A DNA stretch of 64,000 nucleotides from Paraburkholderia sp. BL23I1N1 (GCF_003610295.1 NZ_RAPV01000001.1:4650001-4714000), one strand, 5' to 3'. Numbered from the stretch's first letter, positions 10,485 through 20,215 are shown. Program-made: numbers and translations. The notes: generated by a model from the letters alone, not told the origin.

Positions 10485-11929
10485 TATTCCGCCGACGCTT
10501 TCGTGGGCAACCCGGCGCGATGCGACGGCGCGAACAGCCGCAATCCGCTTGCGAGGCTCGCCGCGCCGGCAAAGAAGGCGCCGGCGCTGAGCGCGAGTGT
10601 CGGTCCGTGCCGGCCGGCGATACCGAAGCTCAGCGCAACCAGCGCAGCGCCGGTGGTCTGTCCGAGCAGGCGGGCAGTCGCGACGATGCCGCTGGCGCCG
10701 CCACTGCGTTCGGGCGGCGCGCTCGCCATCAAAGCCTTCAGGTTGGGTGACTGGAAGAAGCCGAAGCCCGCACCGCAAATCGCCATGCGGATGCCGATGT
10801 CGAGCACATGCGGATGCACCGGCAACAACGCCAGCGACGCCATTCCCGCCGACATCACCGCAAGGCCGATCGCACCGAGCAAGCCCGGCGGATAGTGGTC
10901 GGACAGACTGCCCGCCAGCGGCGCGGCTAAAGCGACCACTACAGGCCAGGGCGTCATCAGAAAGCCGGTCTCGACCTGGCTGCGATGCAGCACGTCCTCG
11001 AAGTAGAACGGCAGCGACACGAACGCCAGCCCTTGCGCGGCGAACGAGCACACCGCTGTCACCGCGGACAAGGCAAACACCGGCCGCTTGAAGAGATCGA
11101 CCGGGAGCATCGGCGCGGGGTGGCCGGCTTCACGGCGAATCAGCAACACCCCGAAAACCACGGTGATCGCGGCCGCACTCAGCACCAGTTGGGTCGAGGC
11201 GCGCTGGGCTGCCTCGCCGAGCGCGAAGATCAGCGCGGCGAAGGTGATCACGTTGAGGAGCGCCGCAATCGGGTCGAAGTTGTGTTTGCCGCGCTCGGTG
11301 TGCGGCAGCGCGGGCCACGCGAAGGTCAACGCCAGCAGGCCGAGCGGAACGTTGACCGCGAACAGCCACGGCCATGCGGCAACGGACAGAATCAGCGACG
11401 CCACCGTCGGCCCGACCGCGAACGATACGCCGACGATCAAGGCGTTAGTGCCGAGGCCTCGTCCGAGCCGGTGCGGCGGATACAGATAGCGGATCAACGC
11501 CGTGTTGACGCTCATGATCGCGCTCGCGCCGAGACCTTGCAGCACACGTGCGGCGGCCAGCATCGGCAGTGTCGAAGCAAGCGAGCACGCTAGCGACGCC
11601 AGCGTGAAGAGCGCAATCCCGCTGATATAAATCCTGCGATGCCCGACGATATCGCCGAGCGCGGCGAGCGGCAGCAGCGTCGCGACCATTGCGAGCTGGT
11701 AGGCGTTGATGATCCATACCGACGCGGCGGGCGCGGCGTGCAGATCGGCGGCGATGGCGGGCAGGGCCGTGTTGGCGATCGCGGTATCGAGCGTGGCGAG
11801 CGCGACCGCGAGCATGATCGCGACCATCGCGCGGCGATTGGCGGCGCTCATCGGGCCGTCCGCTGGAAAGGCTGGGGTGGCGGTGGCGCTGGGTTTGTCG
11901 GACAAGGCGTGGCTCGTCGGGTCGTGCAT
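10484..11929 (-). CDS. MFS transporter, DHA2 (EmrB/QacA-like) drug exporter
   Basis: A 481-residue inner-membrane protein with about 14 hydrophobic helices, starting with MVAIMLAVALATLDTAIANTAL (the helix-1 LDxTIVNxALP motif of DHA2 exporters, given in parts). DIVGHRRIY matches the loop 2-3 motif A. Such proteins expel hydrophobic compounds using the proton gradient. I chose the ATG at 11929, which puts about 27 residues before helix 1; the open frame continues to 12121. It is divergent from glgP and has no adjacent regulator. Confidence 0.85.
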   Translation of the reverse strand: MHDPTSHALSDKPSATATPAFPADGPMSAANRRAMVAIMLAVALATLDTAIANTALPAIAADLHAAPAASVWIINAYQLAMVATLLPLAALGDIVGHRRIYISGIALFTLASLACSLASTLPMLAAARVLQGLGASAIMSVNTALIRYLYPPHRLGRGLGTNALIVGVSFAVGPTVASLILSVAAWPWLFAVNVPLGLLALTFAWPALPHTERGKHNFDPIAALLNVITFAALIFALGEAAQRASTQLVLSAAAITVVFGVLLIRREAGHPAPMLPVDLFKRPVFALSAVTAVCSFAAQGLAFVSLPFYFEDVLHRSQVETGFLMTPWPVVVALAAPLAGSLSDHYPPGLLGAIGLAVMSAGMASLALLPVHPHVLDIGIRMAICGAGFGFFQSPNLKALMASAPPERSGGASGIVATARLLGQTTGAALVALSFGIAGRHGPTLALSAGAFFAGAASLASGLRLFAPSHRAGLPTKASAE

Positions 11930-12583
11930 GCCGTAGCGCCGGGCGTGTCGGAGGGACGGCGCGGCGCGCAAACGGCGGGGTTGTGTGGAGTGAAGCGCGC
12001 TGGACGTGAGTCCGGCCGTCAAGGCGGCTCGCGCAGCGAATGATGCGATTGTTACAGAGACGCAGAAATCGTGCTGCGAGGTGGGCAGGGTGGGTCGCTG
12101 TGTCGGGTGTGTGTAATGCAACTAACGGTCAAGCTCGTGCGGCGCCTTTGAACTGGCTCGGTGCCGCGTTGCTGTAGGACACGTTGGCATAACCGTTCAG
12201 CAGACGAGGCGCGCCGATTTGACCACGTATCGAGCAAGTCACCGCATTCATCGGCAGGTCACATGCAGAAAAAATAATCGTGCTAACTCTCCCATGCAGG
12301 CAGCTTTCACGGCTCGACGTCATTTGCCTGTTTTGCGCGCCGATGCACGCGCGCGGTGCCGCACGCAGGCTCGCCTGCACCGCGTACGTGCGCAAAACCC
12401 GTGAAGCGCCGCGTGTCGGCGGGCATAGCATGTGCGTGAGCACCCGCACCCGCTCGCGCTCGCCGATATCCGCGCGCCGTAAAATGTCGTACTCTGTTTG
12501 TTAACCCGCCTGACCGGCACGCGCCTCCCGTCCGTCATCTATGCGGTTCGCGTATGTCGCGTCGTTATTTCCCGGAGGCTTCG
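11930..12583. other. Long divergent intergenic region with nested inverted repeats
   Basis: Between the exporter and glgP. I see no convincing gene. A structured segment lies at 12330-12398: outer arms GTTTTGCGC / GCGCAAAAC (12330-12338, 12390-12398), middle arms CGCGGTGC / GCACCGCG (12352-12359, 12377-12384), and an alternative inner stem GCAGGC-TC-GCCTGC at 12365-12378. It could be an RNA leader element or a DNA cruciform; it has no following T-tract. Confidence 0.35.
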
Positions 12584-15037
12584 ATGACAGCCGTCGATCT
12601 GGAATTCGACCAGCTCAACAGTACCGTCGACGCGCTACGGCGCTCAATTTCCAATCGCATGATGTACGGCGTCGGCAAAGACGCCGTCACGGCTCATCCG
12701 CATGACTGGCTGCATGCCGCGGCGCTCGCGGTGCGTGACCGGCTGGTCGCGCGCTGGATGAAGACCACGCGCCTGCAGTACGAACAGGACGTGAAACGCG
12801 TCTACTACCTGTCGATGGAATTCCTGATCGGCCGCACGTTTACGAACGCGTTGCTTGCGCTTGGCATTCACGATCAGATGAAGGAAGCGCTCGCGAGCCT
12901 CGGCGTCGACATGGACATGCTGGTCAATATCGAGCCGGACGCGGCCCTCGGCAACGGCGGTCTCGGACGGCTCGCCGCCTGTTTTCTCGATTCAATGGCG
13001 ACGCTTGGCATTCCGGGCTTCGGCTACGGTATCCGTTACGAATACGGCATGTTCCGCCAGGAGATTGTCGACGGCGAGCAGGTCGAAGCGCCGGACTATT
13101 GGCTGCGCGCGGGCAATCCGTGGGAGTTTCCGCGGCCCGAAATCAAGTACATGGTGCATTTCGGCGGGCGCACGGTGCAGCGCGGCGAGCACGTGGAGTG
13201 GATCGACACCGAACATGTGAATGCCACGGCCTACGACACGGTGATTCCGGGTTACGCGACCAGTGCGACGAACACGCTGCGCCTGTGGTCCGCGCGCGCA
13301 ACCGACGAACTCGACCTCGGCGCGTTCAACCGCGGCGATTACCGCAACGCGGTCGACACCAAGAACATGTCGGAGAACGTGTCGCGGCTGCTCTATCCGG
13401 ACGATTCGACATCGGCAGGCCGCGAGCTGCGGCTGCGTCAGGAGTACTTCTTTGTTTCGGCGACGATGCAGGATCTGATTCGCCGCTATCAGCGTACGCA
13501 CAGCACGTTCGGGCGCTTCTCCGAAAAGGTGGCGGTGCATCTGAACGATACGCACCCGGTGCTGGCGATTCCCGAGCTGATGCGTTTGCTGGTGGATGTA
13601 CATCATCAGCCGTGGGACAAGGCATGGCAGCACGTCACCAGGATTTTCTCGTACACGAACCACACCTTGATGCCCGAAGCGCTCGAAACGTGGGACGTCG
13701 AGATGCTCGCGCGACTTTTGCCGCGGCATCTGGAGATCATCTTCGAGATCAATGCCGGGTTTCTCAAGCATGTCAGCGAACAATCGGGACATGACGGCGA
13801 GATGATCCGCCGCATTTCGCTGGTCGACGAATATGGCCAGCGGCGTGTGCGAATGGCGTATCTGGCGATCGTCGCGAGTCACAAGGTGAACGGCGTATCG
13901 AAGCTGCATTCGCAGCTCATGACGCGCGATATTTTCGCGGACTTCGCGCGCATTTATCCGGACCGTTTCACCAACGTCACCAACGGCATCACGCCGCGGC
14001 GCTGGTTGGCGCAGGCGAGTCCGTCGCTGTCGTCGCTGATCGATCAGCAAATTGGCAAGCATTGGCGCAGCAACCTGTTCGAGCTGGAGCAACTGCGCAA
14101 TCTGCGCAACGACAGTGCGTTCATCGACGCTTTTCACGAAGCGAAGCGGCAGAACAAACTGCGGCTCGTGCAGCGGCTCGCGCATCACACCAAACTGAGT
14201 TTCGATCCCGATGCGTTGTTCGATCTTCAGGTCAAGCGCATTCACGAATACAAGCGGCAGTTGCTGAACGTGCTGCACGTGATGGTGCGCTATAACCAGA
14301 TTCGCGCGAATCCGGAGCGCGATTGGGTACCGCGTGTGGTGATGTTCGCCGGCAAGGCTGCCTCCGCGTATCGCATGGCGAAGACGATCATCAAGCTGAT
14401 CGGCGATGTGAGCGAGAAAGTGAATCACGACCCGCTCATTGGCGATCGCCTCAAGGTGGTGTTCGTGCCGAACTATGGCGTGAGCGTGGCCGAGCTGATC
14501 ATTCCCGCGGCCGATCTGTCAGAGCAGATTTCAATGGCCGGCACCGAGGCATCCGGCACCGGCAACATGAAACTCGCGCTGAACGGCGCGTTGACGATCG
14601 GCACGATGGACGGCGCCAACATCGAGATTTGCGACGCGGTGGGGCGCGACAACATCTTTATCTTCGGCCATACCGCTGACGAAGTGGACAGCCTGCGCGC
14701 CACCGGTTACCGGCCGCGGCAGGTGTACGAGGAGAATCCGGAACTGCGTATGGCCCTCGACCAGATCCGCACGGGCTTCTTCTCGCCGGACGATCCGCTG
14801 CGCTTCTCGGATATCTTCCACACGTTGGTGGATTGGGGCGATCACTATATGGTGCTCGCCGACTTCGCCGCATTCTCGAAAGCGCAGGACGAGGTGGATG
14901 CGCGTTTCGTCGACAAGCGTGCGTGGACCGAGAGCGCGATCGAAAACGTCGCGGGCATGGGGCAGTTTTCGTCGGACCGTACCATCGCCGAATACGCGCG
15001 CAACATCTGGCATGTGAAACCGCTCAGTATGGAATGA
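12584..15037 (+). CDS. glgP: Glycogen/starch (alpha-glucan) phosphorylase
   Basis: An 817-residue GT35 enzyme that releases glucose 1-phosphate from alpha-1,4-glucans using phosphate. Early family blocks are YYLSMEFLIGR and GNGGLGRLAACFLDS. The PLP-binding site EASGTGNMKLALNGALTIGT is intact, with Lys663 as the Schiff-base residue. Length is normal for the short bacterial form. CCCGGAGG is seven bases before the ATG at 12584, so I preferred it to the in-frame ATG at 12554. No other glg genes are nearby. A bidirectional terminator follows. Confidence 0.95.
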   Translation: MTAVDLEFDQLNSTVDALRRSISNRMMYGVGKDAVTAHPHDWLHAAALAVRDRLVARWMKTTRLQYEQDVKRVYYLSMEFLIGRTFTNALLALGIHDQMKEALASLGVDMDMLVNIEPDAALGNGGLGRLAACFLDSMATLGIPGFGYGIRYEYGMFRQEIVDGEQVEAPDYWLRAGNPWEFPRPEIKYMVHFGGRTVQRGEHVEWIDTEHVNATAYDTVIPGYATSATNTLRLWSARATDELDLGAFNRGDYRNAVDTKNMSENVSRLLYPDDSTSAGRELRLRQEYFFVSATMQDLIRRYQRTHSTFGRFSEKVAVHLNDTHPVLAIPELMRLLVDVHHQPWDKAWQHVTRIFSYTNHTLMPEALETWDVEMLARLLPRHLEIIFEINAGFLKHVSEQSGHDGEMIRRISLVDEYGQRRVRMAYLAIVASHKVNGVSKLHSQLMTRDIFADFARIYPDRFTNVTNGITPRRWLAQASPSLSSLIDQQIGKHWRSNLFELEQLRNLRNDSAFIDAFHEAKRQNKLRLVQRLAHHTKLSFDPDALFDLQVKRIHEYKRQLLNVLHVMVRYNQIRANPERDWVPRVVMFAGKAASAYRMAKTIIKLIGDVSEKVNHDPLIGDRLKVVFVPNYGVSVAELIIPAADLSEQISMAGTEASGTGNMKLALNGALTIGTMDGANIEICDAVGRDNIFIFGHTADEVDSLRATGYRPRQVYEENPELRMALDQIRTGFFSPDDPLRFSDIFHTLVDWGDHYMVLADFAAFSKAQDEVDARFVDKRAWTESAIENVAGMGQFSSDRTIAEYARNIWHVKPLSME

Positions 15038-15066
15038 CGCGCGCGCGTGTGGCGCCTGCTCAAATG

Positions 15067-15105
15067 AAAAAGGCCGTGCGAAATTTTTTCGCTCGGCCTT
15101 TTTTA
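15067..15105. terminator. Bidirectional terminator after glgP
   Basis: AAAAAGGCCG-TGCGAAA, short AT loop, TTTCGCT-CGGCCTTTTTT. It has A and T tracts on the two flanks and lies between converging glgP and the lipoprotein gene. Confidence 0.8.
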
Positions 15106-15119
15106 TCGCTTGCTGGATA

Positions 15120-16233
15120 TCACGGAGCGAATCGTTCGCTCTCCTGCGCTGCATGCAAACCGAACTGCCCGCGCGGGAAATCGAACAGCACTTCGATGTT
15201 TTGCATAGCCATCAAACCGACCACGATCCGGTTTGCATCCGGCTTCGACTTGACGATCGTGACCTGGGCTTTCTCGTAGCGGTGCACCCATGATCCCGTG
15301 CCGATTGCCGTCTCATAGTTGCCCTGATCGAGCACGCTGCCGATATCGCCGTCACCGGTCCAGTTGGGCGCGTTGTCCATCTCGATGCGGATCATGCCGG
15401 TGCTGCCGGTTGCGAACACCAGCGGCGCGCAGAACGTCATTTTGCCGCCCACATTCACGCAGCCTCGCGGCCATTGCGCCGTACCGTCTTTCGACGCCGC
15501 CATTGGCACCATGGTGTAGTCCTTGGTGATGGTATTCGAGGGGCTCAACACCATGTACGGCTTGGCGAAGTTCGCGTGCACCAGATAACGTTGACCGATG
15601 TTGCCGGGCAACGCGCGCAACGGGTGGGTGCAGCAGCTATCGTCCGGTTGCGCCGCGCCGCGCCGCGCCGACGCCGACGATGCCGGAAAACGCCCTGCCG
15701 AATTCGCCGGAGTAGCCGTCCATGCCGGCGCACTTCCGCGCGTTCGGCAGGCAGCGCACGACGTCCACCGCTTGCGCGGCGATCGGCGTTGGCGTGGTGC
15801 CGCCCAGGCTGAACGGCACCTTGACGGCCGAGCCGAGAATTTCCACGCCGTTCGCGAATGAGAAAGACGTTACGCCGCCGGCGCTTGCATAGTTCGAACC
15901 CGGCAGCACCGACTTCAACACGCGCGTGCCTTGCGTCCCTGTGTCGAGCGCCATGCAGACCGGCTTGCCGTCGAGCTGGACCGGCAGGCCAAGGCGCGCA
16001 TGATCTTCGTCGGCACGCTCCACGTGCTGCGGAATCAGCAGGCCGTCGTTGCCGCCGTTGATCAGCGCGGCATTCGTGGCCGGCGGCGTGGGCGTGGGGA
16101 AGGTGACGGAGCAGCCGGTCAACGCGGCGAGCGCGCCGCCTGCGACTAGCGCCGCTGCGGTTGAACGACGAAATTGAATATGAAAACGAAGACCGGCACG
16201 CCGGCGCGCGGCATTGAGAGACGACAGGAACAT
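15120..16233 (-). pseudogene. Frameshifted lipoprotein with DTG aspartyl-protease-like motif
   Basis: Two frames together make one protein. The 5' part (16233 to 15637) has a signal peptide with lipobox (LAALTGC), a Thr/Pro linker and CMALDTGTQGTRVL, which resembles the DTG active-site loop of retropepsin-like and DUF3443-type proteins. It ends at a TAG right after a GCGCC x4 repeat. The 3' part (to 15120) continues the fold (RYLVHANFAKPYMVLSPSN..., VVGLMAMQNIEVLFDF). One unit more (five) or two fewer would join the frames. It may be a phase-variable gene, a recent pseudogene or a sequencing error. Function unknown; probably outer-membrane anchored if translated. Confidence 0.7.
15650..15669. 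repeat. GCGCC pentanucleotide tandem repeat, 4 units
   Basis: Four exact GCGCC units inside the lipoprotein reading frame, at the very point where the frame breaks. Two or five units put the flanks in one frame; three or four do not. Confidence 0.9.
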
Positions 16234-16499
16234 AGGATCACGCTTTGCAAAAAAGGCGGGTCCCTGGCGGAGGCGATGCATCTTGAGCTGCGGATTGGAC
16301 AACTCGGACAGCACTGGCGGCAATCTCACTGGATTGCCACGGCGTGGGCGGGGGAAACCGGGACGCTTGCGGGGGCCTGCGGGAGGGAACACGCGATAAC
16401 AGGAGCGGCAACTCTACACGGCCACCCGAGGGCAATTGCAAAGATGTATAAAGGTTTGGACGGCGACTGGCAAGTTACCCGTGCAGGCATTGATCTATG

Positions 16500-16853
16500 T
16501 CAATAGTCGCGCGGACGGCGAATCACGGTTGCCTGCGCACGGCCGAGCGTGGCGCGATCGAGGGTGGCCGTCAGCAGGCCGATTACGTCGTCGAGGGAGC
16601 GTGAGGTGACTTCGACACGAAACGTCACACGCTCGTGCTGCTGGTCGACGGTTACAACGTAGAGACGCAGATCGTCTCCGAGGGCGGCATGCAATGCGCG
16701 CCGTCCATTTGCCGACGACGTGCCGGGCACCGTGACGTCGATGATGACAAGTGGAACGACGACATGCGTGCGACGGCGAATGTGGGGTTCGCGCGGTGCG
16801 CGTGGTGCCCGCGGGGCGGAGATTTCAGACGTTGCTACGGACGTGAGCATCAT
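16500..16853 (-). CDS. Hypothetical protein, 117 aa
   Basis: I do not recognise it. After a basic Arg/Pro-rich lead (about residues 12-35) comes a compact segment of alternating strands and helices (LRLYVVTVDQQHERVTFRV, then SLDDVIGLLTATLDRATLG). This has the look of a ferredoxin-like or ACT-like fold, but that is a guess. Tandem ATG codons at 16853 and 16850 are possible starts; the frame continues to 16931. No signal peptide. Confidence 0.5.
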   Translation of the reverse strand: MMLTSVATSEISAPRAPRAPREPHIRRRTHVVVPLVIIDVTVPGTSSANGRRALHAALGDDLRLYVVTVDQQHERVTFRVEVTSRSLDDVIGLLTATLDRATLGRAQATVIRRPRDY

Positions 16854-16999
16854 GATTGCGCCGATTCGGCGAGGCGGCGCGCGTTGTTGACACCCAACCA
16901 CTCTAGCGGCGCGCGCCTCAACGACGTGCAAAAGCTGCTGCGTTGCGAATCAAATTTGTGTTAACGCGCTACGCCTGGCGTACTGCGGACGGCGACCGC

Positions 17000-17389
17000 T
17001 CAGGCTTTGGGCGCCGCAGGGACGGCCTTCGCCTCGTGCACGGCGGCGGCGACGCGCTCGACGAACTCGCGGTCGGTGCTCATGAGCGCTTCGCGCAAGC
17101 CATTCGCGGTCTGCACCATCAGACGATGCGTGATGTCCTGAGTCACCCACGTGAGCCAGCCGACCACGATCAGCATCGTGCCGCATACCATGCCGACGGG
17201 CGAGCGAAATATTCCGCCGACAATAGCGCCCACGAGTCCGACAAGCGAGATCGCGCGCGGCAGGAGTTTGTTTTTCTGCACGGTGACGACTTGCACGTCG
17301 ACGATGTCGCCTAGCGGAAAGACCTGGCCGGCCGACGAGAGTGCGTTACGCGTGACCGACACGCCACGGTCGTTGAAGGGGGTTTCCAT
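17000..17389 (-). CDS. DUF6232-like membrane protein
   Basis: A 129-residue protein with an N-terminal strand pair (GVSVTRNALSSAGQVFPLGDI), two adjacent membrane helices at about residues 45-85 (AISLVGLVGAIVGGIF and MVCGTMLIVVGWLTWV), and a soluble C-terminal part ending in Ala/Pro/Lys. This layout matches DUF6232, a family of unknown role. The ATG at 17389 begins just before the conserved strand. It lies downstream of the porin gene on the same strand, but a terminator intervenes. Confidence 0.6.
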   Translation of the reverse strand: METPFNDRGVSVTRNALSSAGQVFPLGDIVDVQVVTVQKNKLLPRAISLVGLVGAIVGGIFRSPVGMVCGTMLIVVGWLTWVTQDITHRLMVQTANGLREALMSTDREFVERVAAAVHEAKAVPAAPKA

Positions 17390-17512
17390 CGAGTCCAATG
17401 CAAGCGGTAGCAAAGGGCGCAGCGTACCAGATGCGGCGGCAGCACTGGAAGTAGCCGGACGCCGCAAGGCATCGTTGCATCAACACAGGCGCCTGAAAAA
17501 CCATTCCCCCCC

Positions 17513-17540
17513 AAAAAAAAACGCCCCGCAGGGCGTTTTT
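17513..17540 (-). terminator. Porin gene terminator
   Basis: On the minus strand: AAAAACGCCC-TGCG-GGGCGT followed by nine T. It lies 57 bp after the porin stop codon. Confidence 0.85.
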
Positions 17541-17596
17541 CAGAACCTCAGGACGGCAAGGAACTCGCGCTCCTCGCCGACAAAGGCAAAGCTCGC

Positions 17597-18775
17597 TTAG
17601 AACTTGTGACGGATACCAACGCGGAATGCCAGTTGGTTGTCCGCACCCGTGCCCGACGTGCTGAAGTAGCTCGTGCTCGAACCGATCTGCGCTTGCAGAT
17701 CCTGCGTACCGTTGTGGCCGGCAGCGATCTGGTAGATACCCAGTGCATACACGTCCGTACGCTTGCTCAGCGCGTAGTCGACGCTCAGGTCCACCTGGTT
17801 CCAGTGGCCCTTGTTGGCATCGCTCAGGTGCATGTACGTGTAGCCTGCACCAGCCGTCAGCGCCGGCGTGAACGCGTACTTTGCGCCCGCTTCGTATGCT
17901 GCGAACGTGGTCGCGCTGCCCGTGATCGGAGCGAGGCGCGTGTTCGTGTACAACGCCCACAGCGTGGCTGCGCCGATCGAGTAGCGGCCGCCAACGCCGA
18001 ACGTGCGCAGATCCTGGATCTGGCCCGTGCCGATCGTCGGGAACGTCACGTTAGCCATCGACGTCGAGAAAGCCGGCGTTGACTGGCCCGGGTAGCGGAT
18101 ATCCGTGTACGCTGCGCCCACGCCGAACGGGCCGTTTGCGTAGTTCAGGCCGAAGCTGTATGCGCGCGCCGAACCTGTGACCGGTGCTGCGGCCGTGCCG
18201 GTGCCCGGCACGCCAGCGAAGGCGCCAGCCGTGTTCGAGAAGCCGTACATAGCGCCGAAGGTCAGGCCCGCGAAATTCGCGCTGCTGAACTTGACCGAGT
18301 TGTTGATGCGGCTCGAGGTCAGTTGGTCGACGTCATTGATGTGGTAAGCGTAGTTACCCGCGACGGTTTGACCACCGGTCGAGTAGTTGCCACCCAGATA
18401 ATCCGTCGAAAACGAATACTGGCGACCGAACGTCAGCGAACCGACGTTGTTCTGCGACAGACCGACATACGCTTGACGGCCGAACAGCGCGCCGCCCTGG
18501 CCGAGCGTACCGTTGCCGCTGTTGAAGCCGCTTTCCAGTACGAACAGCGCTTTCAGACCGTTACCGAGGTCTTCGGTGCCGCGCAGGCCCCAACGGCTGC
18601 CTTGAGCAACACCGTCGTCATACTTGAAAAGGTTGCTGTGACCGGTCGAGGTCTTCGAGTTGTTCACGTAGCTGATACCGGCATCGATCAGGCCGTACAG
18701 CGTAACGCTGCTTTGTGCGTGGGCAGCACCGGCGAAGACGGCGAGAGTAGCGGCGGCAAATACTTTCTTATTCAA
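17597..18775 (-). CDS. Gram-negative trimeric porin (general diffusion)
   Basis: A 392-residue outer-membrane beta-barrel of the Burkholderia/Neisseria porin type. The signal peptide ends at AHA, and the mature protein starts QSSVTLYGLIDAG, the first barrel strand of this family. Alternating amphipathic strands run throughout, and the last residues FRVGIRHKF carry the terminal phenylalanine needed for BAM insertion. No ATG precedes the signal peptide closely; a TTG at 18775 with GGAGAA at good spacing is the best start (codons LNKKVF). It allows passive passage of small solutes. A terminator follows. Confidence 0.9.
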   Translation of the reverse strand: MNKKVFAAATLAVFAGAAHAQSSVTLYGLIDAGISYVNNSKTSTGHSNLFKYDDGVAQGSRWGLRGTEDLGNGLKALFVLESGFNSGNGTLGQGGALFGRQAYVGLSQNNVGSLTFGRQYSFSTDYLGGNYSTGGQTVAGNYAYHINDVDQLTSSRINNSVKFSSANFAGLTFGAMYGFSNTAGAFAGVPGTGTAAAPVTGSARAYSFGLNYANGPFGVGAAYTDIRYPGQSTPAFSTSMANVTFPTIGTGQIQDLRTFGVGGRYSIGAATLWALYTNTRLAPITGSATTFAAYEAGAKYAFTPALTAGAGYTYMHLSDANKGHWNQVDLSVDYALSKRTDVYALGIYQIAAGHNGTQDLQAQIGSSTSYFSTSGTGADNQLAFRVGIRHKF

Positions 18776-19099
18776 GACAATTCTCCGATTAAAAATTAAG
18801 CGATCGCCACGCCGGCTCTCTGGCAAGGTCGTGCGATGGCCCGAAATTTAAGGGAACGCAGAGTAAGGTATGTGACAGCTTTGCTTATTTTGGAAATCTG
18901 TCGCGTCGGCGCGACACTCACATAGCGTCGCGAGATGAATTCACGCAAGGCACGCCGCTCATAAGCTTTTTCCAGATCGAAGATTTCGAAGGCCCGTAAA
19001 CGCAGATCGCCCGCTGAAATAGCGGGCGATCTGCATTGCAGGCACCGCTTCCACAGGCAAAGACAGGGAAGTGCCGCCGCAGTTGTTCCTCGATGTGCC
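18776..19099. other. Intergenic region upstream of porin
   Basis: This stretch carries the porin promoter region, which is AT-rich around 18840-18900 (TTTGCTTATTTTGGAA), and the hairpin described at 19002. No gene seen. Confidence 0.4.
19002..19034 (-). terminator. Perfect 14-bp hairpin after the M14 gene
   Basis: GCAGATCGCCCGCT, loop GAAAT, and its exact complement. It lies 66 bp after the stop of the M14-like gene. The T-tract is weak, so the terminator role is probable rather than certain. Confidence 0.6.
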
Positions 19100-20215
19100 T
19101 TAGTTGCTCAACAACGACCCGCTTCTGAACGCCTTCGCGCCGGCGATGCGCGCGAACTCCAGCCCGGCCGTCGCGAAGCGCGTCAAATGCCGCGCGTACA
19201 GCACGCCGGCCACGCTGCTCTTGAGCGTCACGACGCGATCGGTCAACGGATCGACGATATCGGCGATCTCACGGCCGACATCGACCCAGCTACCCGCTTC
19301 GCAGCGATACACCAGCACGCCGCTGATCGGCGCGACGATCGGCTCGGCACCGGCCAAAGGCGTCGCGGCGAATTCGAGCGCCGGCAGCGGCGCCGGCGTG
19401 CCGTCGATCACGCCACGCGTGGTCAGGTACTCGATGATCGCCTGGGCGTCGTGCTCGGCGTACTCGTACGACACTTCGCGCTGACCGCGCAGTTCGATCG
19501 TGACCGAGATCGAGCCGTTCGGAATCGGGAAACGGTCGCCGTAACGGCCGCGCAGATCCGACCAGCAGAAGCTGTGGATTTCGTCGAACGGATTGCCCAC
19601 CGAATTCAGCGCCAGCAGCGACGCCTTGGCGTCCAGATAGCAGGCGAGCGGCTCGACTTCCGCCCACAGGTCCGGATTCGTGTACAGGTGCATCGCGGCT
19701 TCCCAGTCGCAGTGCAGATCGAGCACGACATCGGCGTCATAGGAGAGCTTTTGCAGCGCCAGACGTTGCGATTCGAGTTCGGTTTCCGGCTTTTGCTCGT
19801 TGAGCGCTTCACGCATCGCCGCGCGGATGGCCGTGCGATTGGCGTCGATGTTGTCGGTCAGGTGCGCTTCGATGCCGGGCTGAATCAGCGCCGCCAGTTC
19901 GTAGAAATTGCGGTTGAAATTCTGCGCGCTGTTGGTCTCGAAGCGGCCCGTCAAATGGCCGAGAAAGTGCTGGTTCAGACCGATCGGATTGGCTACCGGC
20001 ACGATCACGACTTCGCCGCGCACCTTGCCGGCAGCTTCCAGTGCCGCGAGCTTGCGGCGCAACGCCCACGAGACCAGCATGCCAGGCAACTCGTCGGCAT
20101 GCAGCGACGACTGGATGTAAATCTTCTGCCCGCCGCCAGGACCATAGTGAAAACTCGTCAGATTACGGGCGGTGCCGAGCGTCGGGGCAATCAGCGGATG
20201 GGTTTGGGTTTGCAT
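19100..20215 (-). CDS. Succinylglutamate desuccinylase/aspartoacylase-family M14 metalloprotein
   Basis: A 371-residue zinc-dependent hydrolase-like protein. IYIQSSLHADELPG near residues 34-47 supplies the first zinc ligands (HxxE), and DVVLDLHCDWEAAMHLY near residue 165 supplies the third histidine. A C-terminal beta-rich segment (about residues 280-350, with PISGVLVY and IADIVDPL) resembles the extra domain of AstE-like proteins. Members hydrolyse N-acyl amino acids or small amides. The exact substrate is unknown. ATG at 20215; an ATG seven codons upstream is also possible. It lies 250 bp from the amino-acid binding protein gene on the same strand, which would fit amino-acid use. Confidence 0.8.
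   Translation of the reverse strand: MQTQTHPLIAPTLGTARNLTSFHYGPGGGQKIYIQSSLHADELPGMLVSWALRRKLAALEAAGKVRGEVVIVPVANPIGLNQHFLGHLTGRFETNSAQNFNRNFYELAALIQPGIEAHLTDNIDANRTAIRAAMREALNEQKPETELESQRLALQKLSYDADVVLDLHCDWEAAMHLYTNPDLWAEVEPLACYLDAKASLLALNSVGNPFDEIHSFCWSDLRGRYGDRFPIPNGSISVTIELRGQREVSYEYAEHDAQAIIEYLTTRGVIDGTPAPLPALEFAATPLAGAEPIVAPISGVLVYRCEAGSWVDVGREIADIVDPLTDRVVTLKSSVAGVLYARHLTRFATAGLEFARIAGAKAFRSGSLLSN

Noticed and set aside
12992-14428. Long antisense frame opposite glgP
   Set aside because: Shadow of the phosphorylase gene; the translation is Arg/His-rich and without domain motifs.
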